Shown here one piece after another: positions 22,629-37,400 of a DNA stretch of 64,000 nt. Each line of letters begins with the position of its first letter. Position 1 is the first letter of the stretch. The stretch is from Parasponia andersonii. Taxonomy: Eukaryota > Streptophyta > Magnoliopsida > Rosales > Cannabaceae. The stretch is from NCBI GenBank assembly GCA_002914805.1, contig JXTB01000157.1, positions 373,872 through 437,871 of the forward strand, written 5' to 3'. The notes beneath the pieces are model-generated. The model saw only the letters and a program-made list of their open reading frames with translations. It had not been told where the DNA came from and made no database searches. Made by a program: the position numbers and the translations under genes.

Positions 22629-25478
22629 TCACACTAAGAATACCCCAATCCCCCACAAAATCCAATACCAAACAATAACCCATCTTTTATACGACTGAGA
22701 ACTAGAACTAGTATCAGTAACACCAACAAGAAACCTACACTCACCAACAGAAGGATCTAAGAAAGTAACCATACCAAGCCCATCAAAATCGCAGCTCTGT
22801 ACATTCTGCATTTGCAGCTGATAGTAACTGTTGAATGCGTATGAAATGTTTCCCTTTGTTCCAATTCCATTACATGATCCTCCATAGTTGAGTGTTGTGC
22901 AATCTGCCATGCTACAGGCCAGTTTCATGTGGTTCGCCACATCTGACAAGTCCCTAGATGGATTTGCCACACACCACCTAGATGGAAGATATTCAACATT
23001 TCTTGCATTCTTCAATAATCTATTTCCCGAACCAAGGTTCAACGCATATTTAGCCTGACCATCAAAGGAAAAGATTCCCCAGTGTCTTTCAAAGTTTCCT
23101 GGAAGTGTGCTCTTTGCACCTTCATCAAGCAGACTGAAAAGATAAATATCCATGGGAGGGACACCTGGCCTTAAAGGGGTTCCTCTGTTACTTAAAACAT
23201 GAGTAATGAGGCCTTGGTTGAATGCCCTCGCAGCGGTGAGATTTGCACCAAGTGCTCCGTCTGTTGGCCAACCTACTTCCCCAACGACAATAGGCATCTG
23301 CCCATATCCAAGTTTACTAAGAGCTGCGACCAGAGTGTCAAAATTTCCATCAAATGCATTAGTGTAAACATTGGCCCCATCTGTAACAGGATGGGTAGTT
23401 CCACCAAAGAATGCATAGTCTTGAGGGAAATCTGAGTTCCCATACAGGCTCAGAAATGGGTAAATATTGACTACAAACGGAGATCCATTTGAGTTGAGAA
23501 ACTGGACAATTTGCGTCATAATTTGTGTCAGTTCAGGTCTAAATGCCCCTTGAGAAGGAAGGGATGCTTCATAGGCATCAGCATTGCAAGGGACCACTAA
23601 CTTTATGTAGCCAGCAAGATTCAGCTTGGCCAGGGATTGTTGTATATTTACCAGCGCAGGCACAACATAGGACTGAAATTGGCCCGAGTAACTTGTAAGG
23701 AAGGGTTCGTTTCCAACGGCAATATACCTGTCATCAGCAGGTAAATGTTATTATTGCAGAACTCCTGATAAATGATAAAATGAATGGCGCATCTTTCCTC
23801 AAAAAAGCACAACAATTGCTTAGAACATATCGTTTCAAGTTTCATAAAAACATAGTGTTCTTGTCAGAGAGTGAGGAACCCTCCTTCCAAAAATTGATTA
23901 GTGGATTTCAGTTTTAGGATTCAATATCCCAGACGATAGGTCCAAAATTTAATAAGCCAATTACGAAAATCTTTAAGTTCATCTGTATCATTTTCTGATA
24001 CAACACCTCTTATGCGCCTCTCTTTGACATATCTCAATACATAAAGTAAATCGATCACCAACTAACCACGATCAGGCTTTTTTATATGGAAAGACTAGAA
24101 GTAGATTTAGTTTTGAATGATCTGACCACGCTATAACCTTAACACATCTAGGACAACATCTATATGTATGGTCACTCCTACAAGAAGAATATAACAAGAA
24201 TTTTCTTTTTTTTCCCCCTCTTTTTATCTGCAAGATTGGACTAACTTCATGATGGTTGCTGACGAAAAATAACACAGTTCTCACTCTAGAACATGTTAAA
24301 GAGAAAACTCAACGCTCCATCTACAATAATGATGTCCTGCTCTTCCAAGGATGGGAAGCATGCAAGAAGCTGACTATGAAAGTTGGCAAAGTCAGTATGG
24401 CATAGCAACCAACGGGTTGAAGGGCGAGCAGGCTAGTAGAGCTTAATAGATCATAACAATAGTTGCTCGGAAAGTATGGCAGAGCTCAGCTGCATAGAAT
24501 TTCAACATCAAGCAAGCCCAAACAAGACTTGTTGAACAGAGGCAAGCAATTTCTGTAAACGGAAGCATACCAAGAAAATTTGGTTTAGACTTGACGCAAA
24601 TAAAGTTAACCCTTGATGCTAATAAAGTTAATCCTAACTGATTGTTATCAAAGATCAATTTGAGGAATATGTTTATAGTCCTTTCTTATCCTTGTTAATT
24701 CCCTCAAGGTGCAACTTATTTTAAAGTTCATATTTACCCTGAACAATTATCTGGTGACTAGAAAGTTTCTACCTATAAGGCTATGATTAATTAACTTAAG
24801 CAAATTCCCAAGTATATATAGCTAGTTTATGGGAAGAGTATCCGGTGTCCTAGCCCATTTGTTAGGTAGCAGAGATCCAAATCAAACATTCCCTTAAAAA
24901 GACAAGATCTTCAGCATCACTCCCGGCAGATGTATATAGCAGTTCATAATCATAGCACAAGTGATGACAAATATGCAAAACAATCAATAGTCCATACTCT
25001 TGAAAAGATACAAATTATAACCACCTAAAGCCAAATATAGAAAGAAAGAAGAAGAAAAAAAGGACCATTTCTAAAGATAATAACAGAGAAAAAGAGTACA
25101 AAGATAAGGAGAAGAAGCAGACCTGATATTAGCACCTCCTTTACGAACATAAGCGGAGACATTCTGACGAACCCATAAATCAGACGCAGCGGTAGATGAG
25201 CTTAAGGCAGCCAACATCTCATTTGGAATCCCAACCATGACCTCAATACCGCTGCCCATCAAAGCCCTTAGAACACCCGGGTCCGTATCAAAAATCTTCA
25301 CTTTGGCTATCTTATTCTCTTTCAGGAGATCCACCACAGTCGATGGGTTGAGCCTGTGAAGAGAAATGGTACCCCAGTTCACTCCTATGGCTGATTCCGC
25401 CACTGGAGGCGAGCTCCAAAGCTCAAACACAGAAAGCAAGGCTAATATAGCCGCAGTTGTCAATCTGGGTTCCAACAT
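22629..25478 (-). CDS. Glucan endo-1,3-beta-glucosidase, GH17 plus X8 (CBM43), GPI-type
   Basis: Two exons, 25123-25478 and 22629-23727, are joined by a 1,395-base GT-AG intron that splits Arg119. They give 484 residues. The enzyme cleaves beta-1,3-glucan (callose) at the cell surface, often at plasmodesmata for this class. A signal peptide of about 28 residues precedes IGVNWGT. The GH17 acid/base Glu126 lies in YIAVGNEPF and the nucleophile Glu269 in VVGEVGWPTDG. An X8 domain (about 369-452, starting WCVANPS) has six Cys (371, 390, 395, 404, 431, 449). A hydrophobic tail (VIVWYWILWGIGVFLV) after a Ser-rich stretch fits a GPI-anchor signal. The order and length resemble Arabidopsis At4g31140/At5g58090-type proteins. 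The start is the ATG directly before the signal peptide. All signature residues are present, so it looks functional. Confidence 0.93.
23728..25122 (-). other. Intron of the GH17 glucanase gene
   Basis: On the minus strand it starts GTCTGC after AATATCAG and ends GATGACAG before GTATATTGCC. Joining restores ANI-R-YIAVGNEP, a conserved stretch. The intron holds no recognised gene or transposon. Confidence 0.9.
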
Positions 25479-28245
25479 TTTTCTTTGATGAAGCCCAATA
25501 TCACCGAAATGGTCGAGTCATTCGACTAGGTGGGTGTGGTTTGGTTTGGCCGGAGGAGATGAAAAGAGAGAGAGGTGGTATTTTTAGAGAGAGAATGAGT
25601 AGTAGAGAGCTTGCGAGTGGTGAAGTGGGTTGAGAGACTAACAATGTGAGGCCTTTAAAAGAGTAAAGTTGAAGAAACCCCCAGAAAATCCAAAGCTAAA
25701 TATTCATATCACAACAGGGAGTGAGCTGCGTATTCTCCCTCTGGTAAAAAAGGTGTGAATATGTGCCACTCCTGCACTACCCCAGTGACAAGGACAAAGC
25801 CCTCTCTTTTTTTTTTTTTTTGTGTGGGGAGGTGGTGTTGTTTAATTATTTATTTTGAAAACAGAAATCGAGGAGTAATGTTAAAAAGATGGTACCAACG
25901 CTAAATAACTCGTACATAGATGTCTATGATTGATTTATTGTAATTAATTGAATAAGTTTCACACGAGTTCATCCGATCCATTTAAATGAATACACCCGGT
26001 ATGATTTTTCTCTCTTTTTTTTTTGGGTTATTTTTCTTTTTTATGATGTGTAAAAGTGTATTGTATTGTATGATGTGATATGGCTTCTATCTCTAAAACA
26101 AAGCAAAAAGTGATGTGACACATGGCCAAATGGTAGTAGAAAATTGTCTTCGGTTTCGTATTAGGAAAATGTTGAAAGCATCATTGTATTCCTAAGCATA
26201 GTTGACGCGTGAAACTCATATGTGAATCTTACAGCGAGTATAGTCAGTCGGTTTCACTTTTTAAGATTAGTATATGATGTTAAACACAGTTACGATTGTA
26301 ACATTGTTATTGATAGAAGATAAGCTAATGCATTAACCCAAGATTGTGAACCGAAAACAATGGAGAAAGATTAAAAAAAAAAAAAAAGGAAGAAGAAGAA
26401 CCTTGGTAATACTTCTAATCTATAATGATGTGAAAACGATAAGTCGGCTTATGGGGGCATATTGCTTGTTTAAAGCAAGAAAAATATCTTATATTATTTT
26501 CATATGTGATCATAACGTTATCACGAAGTTGGGACGCACATGTCGGTTTAGACTTTGGACTAACAATTTTAATGTCGTTGTCCATTTCCTTTCAAGTTTC
26601 AACCGACTGCCGATTCTCAGGAGGACACATGTCAGTTACTCATGGTCAATTCGACGTCGTTCTCTTAATTTAGCTGCAAAGTTTTGCTTCAAACTCTCTT
26701 GTTGTACTTTTTGCCACGCTGTACTGTGTTATAAGACCAGTAGTATTTCGTTTTATATGGCATCCAACCGACGGTCCAAGGAAAAGAAGAAAATGATTTA
26801 GTAGATGTACGTGTTAATGTTACATTAAAGAGAATGATCAAGCAAAATTTAATGAACCTTTAGCCAATGCATATAAAAGATAAGAACGACCCAATTCATG
26901 TGGAGAGGAAGAGAAGCGGATAAAGGTGTCTTGTATTGGAATGAAGAAAAAACAACCAAGTAATTATTTTAGCTTAGGAAGGGTTCAAAACATGATTATC
27001 ATCTAGAATAATAATACATCGAAAAGAATTAATAAATCTTTCGGCTTGGTTGAGTTCTTACACACCACACCGCATGCCTAGCTTTAATATTTTGATCAGA
27101 TCATTAATGAATAATCGTCCGAGGACACAAAAGCTTGACAGCTCTGGCTCTATGAGTATATTTATTAGCTAACAAATTTCAAGGGAGGGAGAAGATCACT
27201 ATTTAGCATTGCTCTTCATGTGACGGTTGCCCAAATTCTGATTAGTTAAGCATTTTATTGTCCTAGTCATGTCCTTTTAAGCATGTGCCCATATGAAACA
27301 CAAGAAATGTGTACCCCAAATGGTGGTGATCCCAAGTTCAATTAGATGTGGTAGCTCACAAAAACGGAAGTAAATTCTTCCAAACTCATAGGGCGGATGT
27401 TGTTTTTGTTTGTAAGTTGATAAGGTTCACCTTTTTGTTCTCTTTTTCTTGGTTTTTAGCTTTTGGAGAATGGAGACTTTGTGAAAGTAGACAGAATCTT
27501 AGTTTTTGAAAGCCACGTAGTGAAAGAGATTTGAGATTCTCTGGTCAATTTTGATAAAGGGGCAATGCAAATTGCAGCGCAAATTGGTTGTCTTTCTTTA
27601 TTAAAAGCTTACTAGTGACATTGCAAGATTATCGGCAATTCCTCTTGCAGCCAAGGTCATTGGTGATTCCGCAATTATAGAAGCTTTCTTTCTTTTCCTC
27701 CTTTTTTCCGTTTTGCTTTATCTCTCTATCCACGTTCAAATGGAATAAAATAAAACGAACCCTTTTACATGGAATACCAATAAGAGCACATGCTAGTTTC
27801 TACTATAGTCAAATCTTACAAGGTTAGTGCACAAAGACACTATAATAAAAATAGTGTCTTGTACACCATAGATGCCCTTTAATACTCTATACAAAGACAA
27901 TCACATTCTTGTAACTGTTCGGCTTATTCTTTCCACCATGACATTGCGGTATGGGAAAGATTAATTGAGAGTAAAAGATATGGATGGATCCATAATCCAA
28001 CCATTACAGTTAATAATCTTTTGTGTCAAAAAAGTAGGCTTGAAAATCAACCATCAGGTATATAAAGANAAGATGAGATGGAAAAGAAAAATAATCAGCT
28101 AACATCGACCAAAACATGGCTTATAAGCTCTAATGTAACTTTGAGAGAGAACTATATCGATATACTATACGTTGAGGTTACCTTTTTTCTTTGAGGTTAA
28201 TTACTAGTTTCTTTATGTTAATTCAGTTGTGTGATACATATCATT
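25479..28245. other. Intergenic region between PFK2 3' end and glucanase promoter
   Basis: Its left part is the upstream region of the minus-strand glucanase, with AG/CT-rich tracts at about 25558-25640 that suit a plant 5' leader or promoter. Near 26540-26640 there are CCGAC-type motifs on both strands (for example ACCGACAT in reverse and CAACCGACTGCCGA). A 151-codon open frame at 26346-26801 looks like chance and is not annotated. A single N lies at 28069. Confidence 0.5.
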
Positions 28246-28373
28246 AATAACATGAAAATACTCTCCAAACTGATACTTGTTGTAGAGCTCAAAGAGACCA
28301 AAACCCAGTAATAACATGAAAATACTCTCCAAGCTGATTCTTGTTGTATAGCTCAAAAAGACCAAAACCATAT
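28246..28373. repeat. 64-bp tandem duplication in the PFK2 3' region
   Basis: Two adjacent copies (28246-28309 and 28310-28373) share AATAACATGAAAATACTCTCC, then CTTGTTGTA and AGCTCAAA(G/A)AGACCAAAACC, with a few substitutions. They lie 43 bases past the PFK2 stop codon, so they are probably in its 3' untranslated region. Confidence 0.85.
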
Positions 28374-28415
28374 AAAAAGCTCTTCTTGTGAAAGCCACTT
28401 GATTTACTCCAATGT

Positions 28416-31400
28416 CTACCTCCTCACAAAATCAGGCTGGTTGGTTACAGATCTGATCCAAGCCCATTTGTGGTCCTTGGTATTGACTTCATTCTTAGCC
28501 TGAGCCACCTCTTCCAATTGGATATAGGCGTAGTTGCCATTGATGGGACCAGATACAAATCCAGTATAGCCTGCCATAACCCCATGAATGGCTGAATGTG
28601 CTAGCAATGTGCAGTACGAGTTATCTGTCGCATTGGCAGGAACTGCACGTACCATGTATGTTGGATCAATGTACTTCACCGTAAACAACTCACCCGGATG
28701 CTCTCTTGCCCACCAATTCTTCAGCTCCAACTTCAACCACCCGCCTACGTCGAGAAAGACTGGGTTGCCGGATTCATCCCTTTCCTCCTTCTGTACATCA
28801 GTTCTTGGTATCATTTCCTGTCCCGCTCCTTCAGCCACGACTAGTACCGCATGTCCATTCTCTTTGAGTCTCTGCTCAAGGAACTCAAAGAGACCTCCTT
28901 TGCCTTCCAAGTAGAATTCCATTTCGGGGATCAAGCAGCAGTCAACGTCCCGGCTGCTCAGCGTTGCATGAAGAGCAATGTGCCCGGTGCTTCGGCCCAT
29001 TAGCTTAACCAGGCCTATTCCATTGACTGCACTCTCTGCTTCCACATGAGCTGCACTGATCGCTTGCTGGGCCATTTCTACTGCTGTCTGGAATCCGAAA
29101 GATCGGTCAATTATGCCCACATCATTGTCCACGGTTTTGGGGATTCCCGTAACTGCAATATTCAGTTTGCGGCGACGAATCTCGTTGAATATCTTTACTG
29201 CCCCACGCATTGTGCCATCTCCACCTATGATATACACCTGTTTATATGAGTATGATTATCACCAAGAACGCTAAATTAAGTTTATTCCACTTAAAAAAAG
29301 AAATACATATAAATTCATGTTGGTTGCACAGGTATGAGCTTACAATGGTAACTAGAGCATCAGTTAATCCTTAAGGGAGATATCAGTAATGTGTAGGTCT
29401 TATTTTCGAGAGGAAGACGCATCAGAACAGAGTGGAGCAACAAGCTAACCTATCTTGATAACACTTACACCCCAATTTGATTCATCTTGAAAGTGTTGCA
29501 AGAGCCATAGACCAAAAGTAACTACTTTTACCTGCTAACTGGTGAGAATCGCTCTACCCATTCTCACATTATTATTATTATTATTATTATTATTTTCCTT
29601 TTATTTTTGTAATATGCTGCAAGGCATAAGTTGTCTCCAAAATCTGACACACGCATTTTTGGCCAGTGAGATCCATGATGTATTTAAAATGACTGAATGC
29701 ATGATCATAAGTGGCGGAACTGACCAAATTCCACGTGATGAACTTGCAATACTACGACGCAAAAACTATACCCTTTTAAGGATCATTAAGGTAAGAGCTC
29801 ATATATTCAGCTATTGAGTTACCAACTCTGGATCACGCCTCGTCTGAATCATCCATTGTTTTCAGTCTCCATGTTCAGAAGACATTTTGCGAATAATAAA
29901 AGGCATTTTTTTCCCATTTCCTCACCCAATTCTATGAAAAACCATAGTCAGACAGTACTAGTAATCATAAACAGGATACCTTGTCACTCCACTAGCCTCC
30001 AAACAAGTAGTCCTATTTTTACTTAAACATTACATTATAATCTATAATGTTAACTTTCTTTATTTATTTTTTTTTTAAAAAAAAAGAGTTGCGGGAGGGG
30101 GTGTTAGTAATGATAGGCCTTCATTTGCTGGAAATAAACGGAGAAAAGATAAATTCAGCAGAAAGAGAGTAAACGTAGACATAAAAAAGTGAGAAAAAGC
30201 AAAACTTGACACAATATCCATTTATCCTTGAGGCCTCTTAAAGCAAGCTCAAGATATCATAGTTTTTACGCATTCAAGATAAAAAGTTCAAAAAAAAATT
30301 AACAATTCAATGCTTTAGAGAATTCCCGAGAAAAATTGTTCCAGAAAGAGAACACTACCAAAAAGGATAAATATAAACTATAACTATAGCATCAATACCT
30401 TTTTTTCACTTTAACCTTGGCTTTATGCTATCTTTATTGTGTGTCAAAAACATGTTATATGTTCTTTCTAGTTAAAAGGATTTAAATATTCAAACAACTT
30501 TCAATGAAACGAGGGTCCACCATGATCTGGAATCCGAGTTTAATTCATCCCCTACACTATCAACAGATCCAGTGGTCTTCCAAAATTCACAATCTAACAC
30601 CTAGGCCGCACATTTACTTCGTTCGTAGTTAGTTTTCCATTTTTTTTTTTAAATGTGTTTACCCATTGCTCGTTTGGGTTATGTTTGGCAAAGGAAAAAA
30701 AAAAAAAGAGAATAAAATAAAAATAAGAGGAAAAGAAAATGTCTAAGATAGAAGAGAATTTTTTTTTTTATTTTTATAGTTGTTTGGTATGTAACGAGTA
30801 AATAAAATAAATTTATTTTAAATGATTATTTTACTCTTAATATAATAATTTTTAAAATTGATATGTAAAGTAATTTAGTTACTTAAACTTATTCATTAAC
30901 CAACTTTTCTTTCTTTCCTATTTTTTCTCCAATTTGGAGAGGAAAATTTTTGTGCAGTTCACGTACCATTTTTTTCATCCCTTTTCACCCCATTCCCTTT
31001 CCCCTTCCACGTCCTTTCTGTTAGAAAATGGACCATTTATTTGAAATCGTAATTTGAGCTTAAATGGACTTAAGAGCTCATATGCGTAGTAAAACCCAAA
31101 TTAAAGTTATAATTCTATTTTCATTAGCTAATTTGAAGCATCAATTAGAATGAGACCTACTTTATAAAAATGCAAAGTTTTGGTATAATCTTATTCTACT
31201 CCATGAGTAGATTAAATTGATATATCATGTGTCCAAATTGGATCTTAGGTGAATGAGAAGTTAATTCTCAACGAATGCATATTGGCACTACTAAAAATGT
31301 ATACTATCATGGCGCGTGTACGGAAGCGCTGTGATAAACGGAGAAATATCACGGCGCCTAAAAAGCGTCGTGGTATAGAATCTTTAACGGCGCCTAATGG

Positions 31401-34400
31401 GCGCCGTTGAATATAACTTTCACGGCGCCTAAAAAGTGTCGTAGTATTTAACTTTTATGGTGCCCATTAGGCGCCGTGATATATTTTTCTCAGCGCCCAT
31501 ATGGCACTGAGGTAGGGGCCCTATATAAAGGATCCAAAAAAATGAGGCCATGTCACTTCCCTTTTACTTTTCTCACCATTTTCCATCTTCACTTCCAGCC
31601 GCGGCCAGTCTCCCTCTTCCACCATTTTCACCATTTTTTTTTCTAGTAAACAAGGTATGTTTAAGCTTTTAAACTCATTTTTGTCACTAAAATTAGATTA
31701 CCCATTGTCTTAATCATGATTTTGACCAATTATTTTGTAGAAATTTCATGTTTTAGGTTATATTTGAAAGAGTTTAAATTTGGAAACCCTAATTTATCAA
31801 ATGTGAATATATTGAACATGCATTGATAATCTTTACTCTTGTAATGTCGAGTTAGACTATTTATTTAGTAGAAATCTTATTTTTGAGTAAGTTTTGTTAT
31901 TTAAGAGCAAATTAATCCCAATTTGTTATTATTTTGTTGCTATTTTTTTTTTATTTATTTTAGGTGAAATGTGAGTTTATTTAGTTGTAAAAAGTTTCAA
32001 ATTGAAAGTGTGTTATATGAATTTATACCAATTTCATGTTTATTTACTAGAAATCATATATTAGGTTATGCTTTTTAATTTCCATCCTTAGTGTCAATTA
32101 AACCAAATTTATGCAATTTTAATTGAATATTGTGTAGTTTTTTAAAAATTTATATATTCAATGTTTAATTTAAAGTATTATGGATTATAGATGTTTAATT
32201 TTATTTATCATTTTAATTTGCGTATAGGTTTTATTAGAAGTTAGAGTACTGAGATTACTTGTTAATTAGCAAACTGAGCAAACTGAGGTATGTTTTCTCA
32301 AATTTTTTTCTTTTATTGACTTATGCATGTCACTTTCACATTGGTTTTATCTTATTATTTTGGAAAATTTAAACTAGATGAGATATGATATCATATAGGA
32401 AATTGTATGTTGTGGTGATATGATGATGTTATAATTGTGTGGGAATGGTTGAGTTTATTATTTGTGTTGATATTATTTTGTCATATGTTATATTTGGTTG
32501 ATTGACAAATTGTTTGTAACAAATGAGACTATTTAAGAATAAATTAAGTTCTGAATTTGGTAGTACTTAAAAATATAAGAATAATTTGAAATGAGTGTTA
32601 ATTTATAATTGGTAGTTTAGTTACTCAATTGGTTAATGCTAGAAATAGGAGAGATTATGTACAATTTTTTATAGTACTCAATTTAGTTAGTTTTTTATAT
32701 CAGTTGTTTATTTTTTATTTTTTTTTTCAATTGTGCTTAGAATGGATAAAGAATGGATATTGGCGGATAGACTATCGACTGAATATAGAAAGGGAGTTGA
32801 TAGCTTTTTGGAGTTTGCTATTGAAAATGTCAAAGATTCCAATTTAATTCCATGTCCGTGTATTAAATGTGGAAATTTGCAAAAGATAGGTGTTAAAAAG
32901 ATAAAAGAACACTTATATTTTAATGGAATAGATCAAAATTATAAACAATGGCTTTGGTATGGTGAAAAGGTTTCAATTATTGGATTTTCGTCAAAGAAGA
33001 GTATAAGAGATGATTATGAGTAAGATTTAAATGATGATCTTTTTGAAATGACTGATGATACACAATATGAAACAGATGTAGATCCTATTAAGTTTCAATC
33101 ATTGCTTAATGATGCTGAGAAACCGATCTATCCGGGTTGTACGAAATTTACAAAGTTGTCTGCATTATTGAAATTGTATAATTTGAAAGCAAGACATGGA
33201 TGGAGTGATAAGAGTTTTTCAGACTTGTTTACTACGAGAGATATTGCCAAATGATAATGCGATGCCACCTTCCTTTTATGAGGCTAAAAAGACTTTATGC
33301 TCATTGGGTATGCAATATGAGAAAATTCACGCTTGCCCAAATGATTGTATTTTATATCGAAAGAAATTTAAAGATGCAATTTGTTGTCCAGCATGTGGTG
33401 AGCCTAGGTGGCAACAGAATAAGAATTCTAAAGAGGTAAAAGTTGGAACCCCTGCTAAGATTTTGTGGTATATTCCTCCAATTTCTCGTTTTACCCGTCT
33501 ATTCGGAAATCGTGAGCATGCTAAAGATCTAATATGGCATGCGAATGAGAGGATAGAAGATGGTAAACTTAGACATCCAGCCGATTCACCAGTTTAGAAA
33601 ACAATAGATTGCAAATGGCCTTCTTTTGGAAGTAATCCAAGGAATCTTCGTCTTGGTCTATTTGCGGATGGTATTAATCCTCATACAACTCTAAGTAGCA
33701 AATACAGTTGTTGGCCTGTAATGCTTGTAATCTATAATCTTCCTCCATGGTTGTGTATGAAAAGAAAGTTTACACTTCTTACAATGTTAATATCAGGACC
33801 TAGACAACCTGGTAATGACATTGATGTATATTTAGCCCCGTTGATTGATGAATTGAACAATTTGTGGAATGATTATGTGAAAGCCTATGATGCATATAAG
33901 GATAAAAATTTTACTCTTAATGTTGTGTTACTATGGACAATCAATGACTTCCCTGCATATGGAAATTTGTCTGGGTTTTCCACTAAAGGATATAAAGCAT
34001 GTTCTATTTGTGATGAGAAAATAAGTTGTCAGTTCTTAAAACATGCTAGAAAATTGAGTTATATGGGCCATAGAAGATTTTTACCTCGCAAACATGTATA
34101 CAGAAATTAGAAAAAAGCATTTAATGGTTCTCAAGAATTTGAATTGGCACCACAACCTTTAACTGGGACAGAGATACTAGAAACAGTCTCTAAGCTCGAA
34201 TTTAGGCTTGGAAAGATTAAAATAAGTGATATCAGTAAGAAAAGAAAAGGACGCAATAATATGAAGGTTGTAAAAACCCTAAAGAGTTGTTGGAAGAAGA
34301 AATCTATATTCTTTGAGTTGGAGTATTGGCAACATTTACTTCTGAGACATAACTTAGATGTCATGCATATTGAGAAGAACATATGTGATAGTATAATTAG

Positions 34401-37400
34401 AACTTTATTAAATATTCCAGGAAAAAATAAGGATAGTATTGGTGCCCGCATGGATCGTGTTGACATGGGTGTTCGAAAAGAGTTAGCTCCTAAAGTGGGG
34501 GAGAAGCGAACATATTTACCCCATGCTTGCTTCATATTAAAAAATGAATAAAAATATCAATTGTGTCAATCTTTATTTAATGTGAAGGTTCCTGAAGGCT
34601 ATTCTTCTAATATTAGAACAGTAGTGGATATGAACAATTTGAAACTAGTTGGACTTAAATCTCATGATTGTCGTACACTAATGCAACATCTGCTACCTAT
34701 AGCGATTAGGTCCGTATTACCTAAAAATGTTCGATATGCAATCACCAGATTATGCTTATTTTTTAATGGAATTTGTTCCAAGGTGGTCGATGTATCTAAG
34801 TTAGACGAACTACAACGTGAACTTGTTGTAACATTGTGCATGTTGGAGCAGTTTTTTCCTCCTAATTTTTTTGATATAATGATACATCTTACTGTACATT
34901 TGGTTAGAGAAGTGAAGTTACGTGGTCCTGTTTATTTGAGATGGATGTATCCATTTGAGAGATACATGAAAATTCTAAAAGAATATGTTAGAAATCGAAG
35001 CCGGCCAGAAGGATGCATTGTAGAGTGTTATATCGTAGAAGAAACTGTCGAGTTTTGTTCTGAGTATATGGAAAATGTAGAAGCTATCGGAGTACCCGCA
35101 TCTTCAAATATTAATAAAAGCGTAAGTGGTGGTGTCGTGTGTACAGTTAAACGAGAACAACTAGACCAAGCATATTGTACTGTGTTACAAAATATAGCTG
35201 AAGTCCAACCTTTCATCGAGTAAGTTTTATTGTGAATTAGATTTGTATTGATTGAATATTGAATTCTTTAATAATAATGGTTTACTTTGGGGATGATTTG
35301 TTAAAGGGAGCATATAAATTGGATCAAAACATAATTCTCAATGAAATCAAAAAGGGAGAAGTGGATCCATGATGAACATCATCGAGCTTTTATTAGTTGG
35401 TTTCGCGAACGGGTAATTCCAATTAGTTGTTACAATTAATAGTTTGATTTCATTTTTTCCCTATTTTAGAGTATGAGTACTAATATGTTGGGTTTTCTAA
35501 TTGTTAATTTTGCATTTTGAATAGATTGTAGTTGAAATGAACAAGGCAACACATAATCTATCTCATATATTGAAATGGATATCACGTGGACCATCATTGG
35601 ATGTAGTTAAGTATAATGCTTATCAAGTTAATAGTGTTCATTCTTGCACAAGAGACCGCGACAACATAGGAATAACCCCAAATAGTGGGGTAAGTATTAT
35701 TGCAAAAACCATACAATTTTCAAGTTCGAAGGATAAAAACCCAATAGAGGGTGATATGGTATACCATGGCGTTATCGAGGAAATTTGGGAACTTGATTTT
35801 GTCACATTTCAGTTCCTGGTGTTTATGTGTCAATGGATGGAGAGTAACCATGGGGTTAGAGAAGATGAGTTAGGCTTCACTTTAGTTGATCTAAACCGGA
35901 TAGGTCACAAGAATGATCCATTTATATTGGCAACACAAGCAAAACAAGTATTTTACGTCAATGATCCACTTGATGCTCGATGGTCGATTGTTCTTGCAAC
36001 AAAACCAAAAGAATATCAAAATTTAGGAGTTGAAGATGAGAACGAAATACTTGTTGCTCATGAAATATTCTCAAAAGGAGTTTCGTTGGAGGCTTTGATA
36101 GAAGACGTTAATGAAGGTGATGTTACATGTTTACGAGATGATGATGAAGGTATTTGGATTGATAATCAAATAAAGAAACCAATGAGGTACAAATCAAATA
36201 AGTTATATATTTTGGTTACATCTTTATGTCTTTATGGATTGATGTTTTGTTTTTTTAAATATATTATCTCTTATGTTTACATGCTTATTATTTTCTATCT
36301 TAATCTTTGATCTACATTTGTGGTTTTATTATTTAACAGGTAATTATTGACATGGAAAATGAAGGTGCAGATGATGTTTATCAATTTACACCATCACAAA
36401 GTAGTCAAGATGAAAGAAAACACAAAAAGAAACCAAGAGGAATGACTCAAATAAAGGAGTTGATTATAAAAAGAAGTGATAACAAAAAGAAGTTGTCGCA
36501 TACAATGAATGGGGACAACCAACTGGGGATGAAGGTAAACATTTGGCGAGCTTTTGTGGCCTTATGGTTCGTCGCAAGATCCCAATAAACATTGATAACT
36601 GGACGCTTGTACCAACGGACTAAAAAGATGAGCTCTGGCATATAATATTGGTATGAACATGAATATTTTTATTTCATATTTATTAGAATATATATTTGGT
36701 ATTAACATTATTTCTTTTACATTATAGGAAACATTTGTATTGGATTACAAAGCAAAAAAAAGAAACTTTAAAAAGTTGTGGGAAAATGTGGAGAGATTTT
36801 AAGTCTAGGATTACAACTGAACTGATTTATGAATATAGACATACTTGTCCAGAGTTATTAGAGTACCCTCCAGCATCATATGCACTGTGGATTGAACCTC
36901 AAGTTTGGAATGAGTTTGTTAAGAAAAGATTAAGTGAAGAATGAGAGGAAGCTAGGAAAGTACAACAGGGAAGAGCAACGCAAAATAAATATCCACATCG
37001 TATGTCTCGGTTGGGTTATGCTGGATTAAAAGCTAAGATTGAAAAAGACGAAGGCCGATGTGGTATTGATAGATCCGAGCTATAGAGTAGAGGACGTGTC
37101 TCTAAAAAAGGAGGCCATACTGAGGAAATCAAAGCAGTAGTTGATAGAATTGTAAGTTGCTTATTACAACATATTGATTATATTAATTTGTAATTTTGTT
37201 AAAAGTATAGCATAGTCTAATGTTCAATTCTATACATGTTTTGTAGGAAGATTATAATCAACAATTCCAAGAAGGAAATGTCGAGATAGACGATTCTAAT
37301 GATATCTTAACAATGGCTTTAGGCACTCCTGAATATTCTAGACGTGTACGGGGAATGGGATTTCACGTTAGCCACAAACAATATTTTCATCAACCTGCTC

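Noticed and set aside
26346-26801. 151-codon open frame on the plus strand
   Set aside because: It is lysine-rich at the start from an A-run, has no domain or gene-like codon pattern, and lies upstream of the glucanase; probably chance.
29542-30026. Open frames on the plus strand in the PFK2 intron
   Set aside because: They begin in an ATT microsatellite or continue from it and show no domain; intronic filler.
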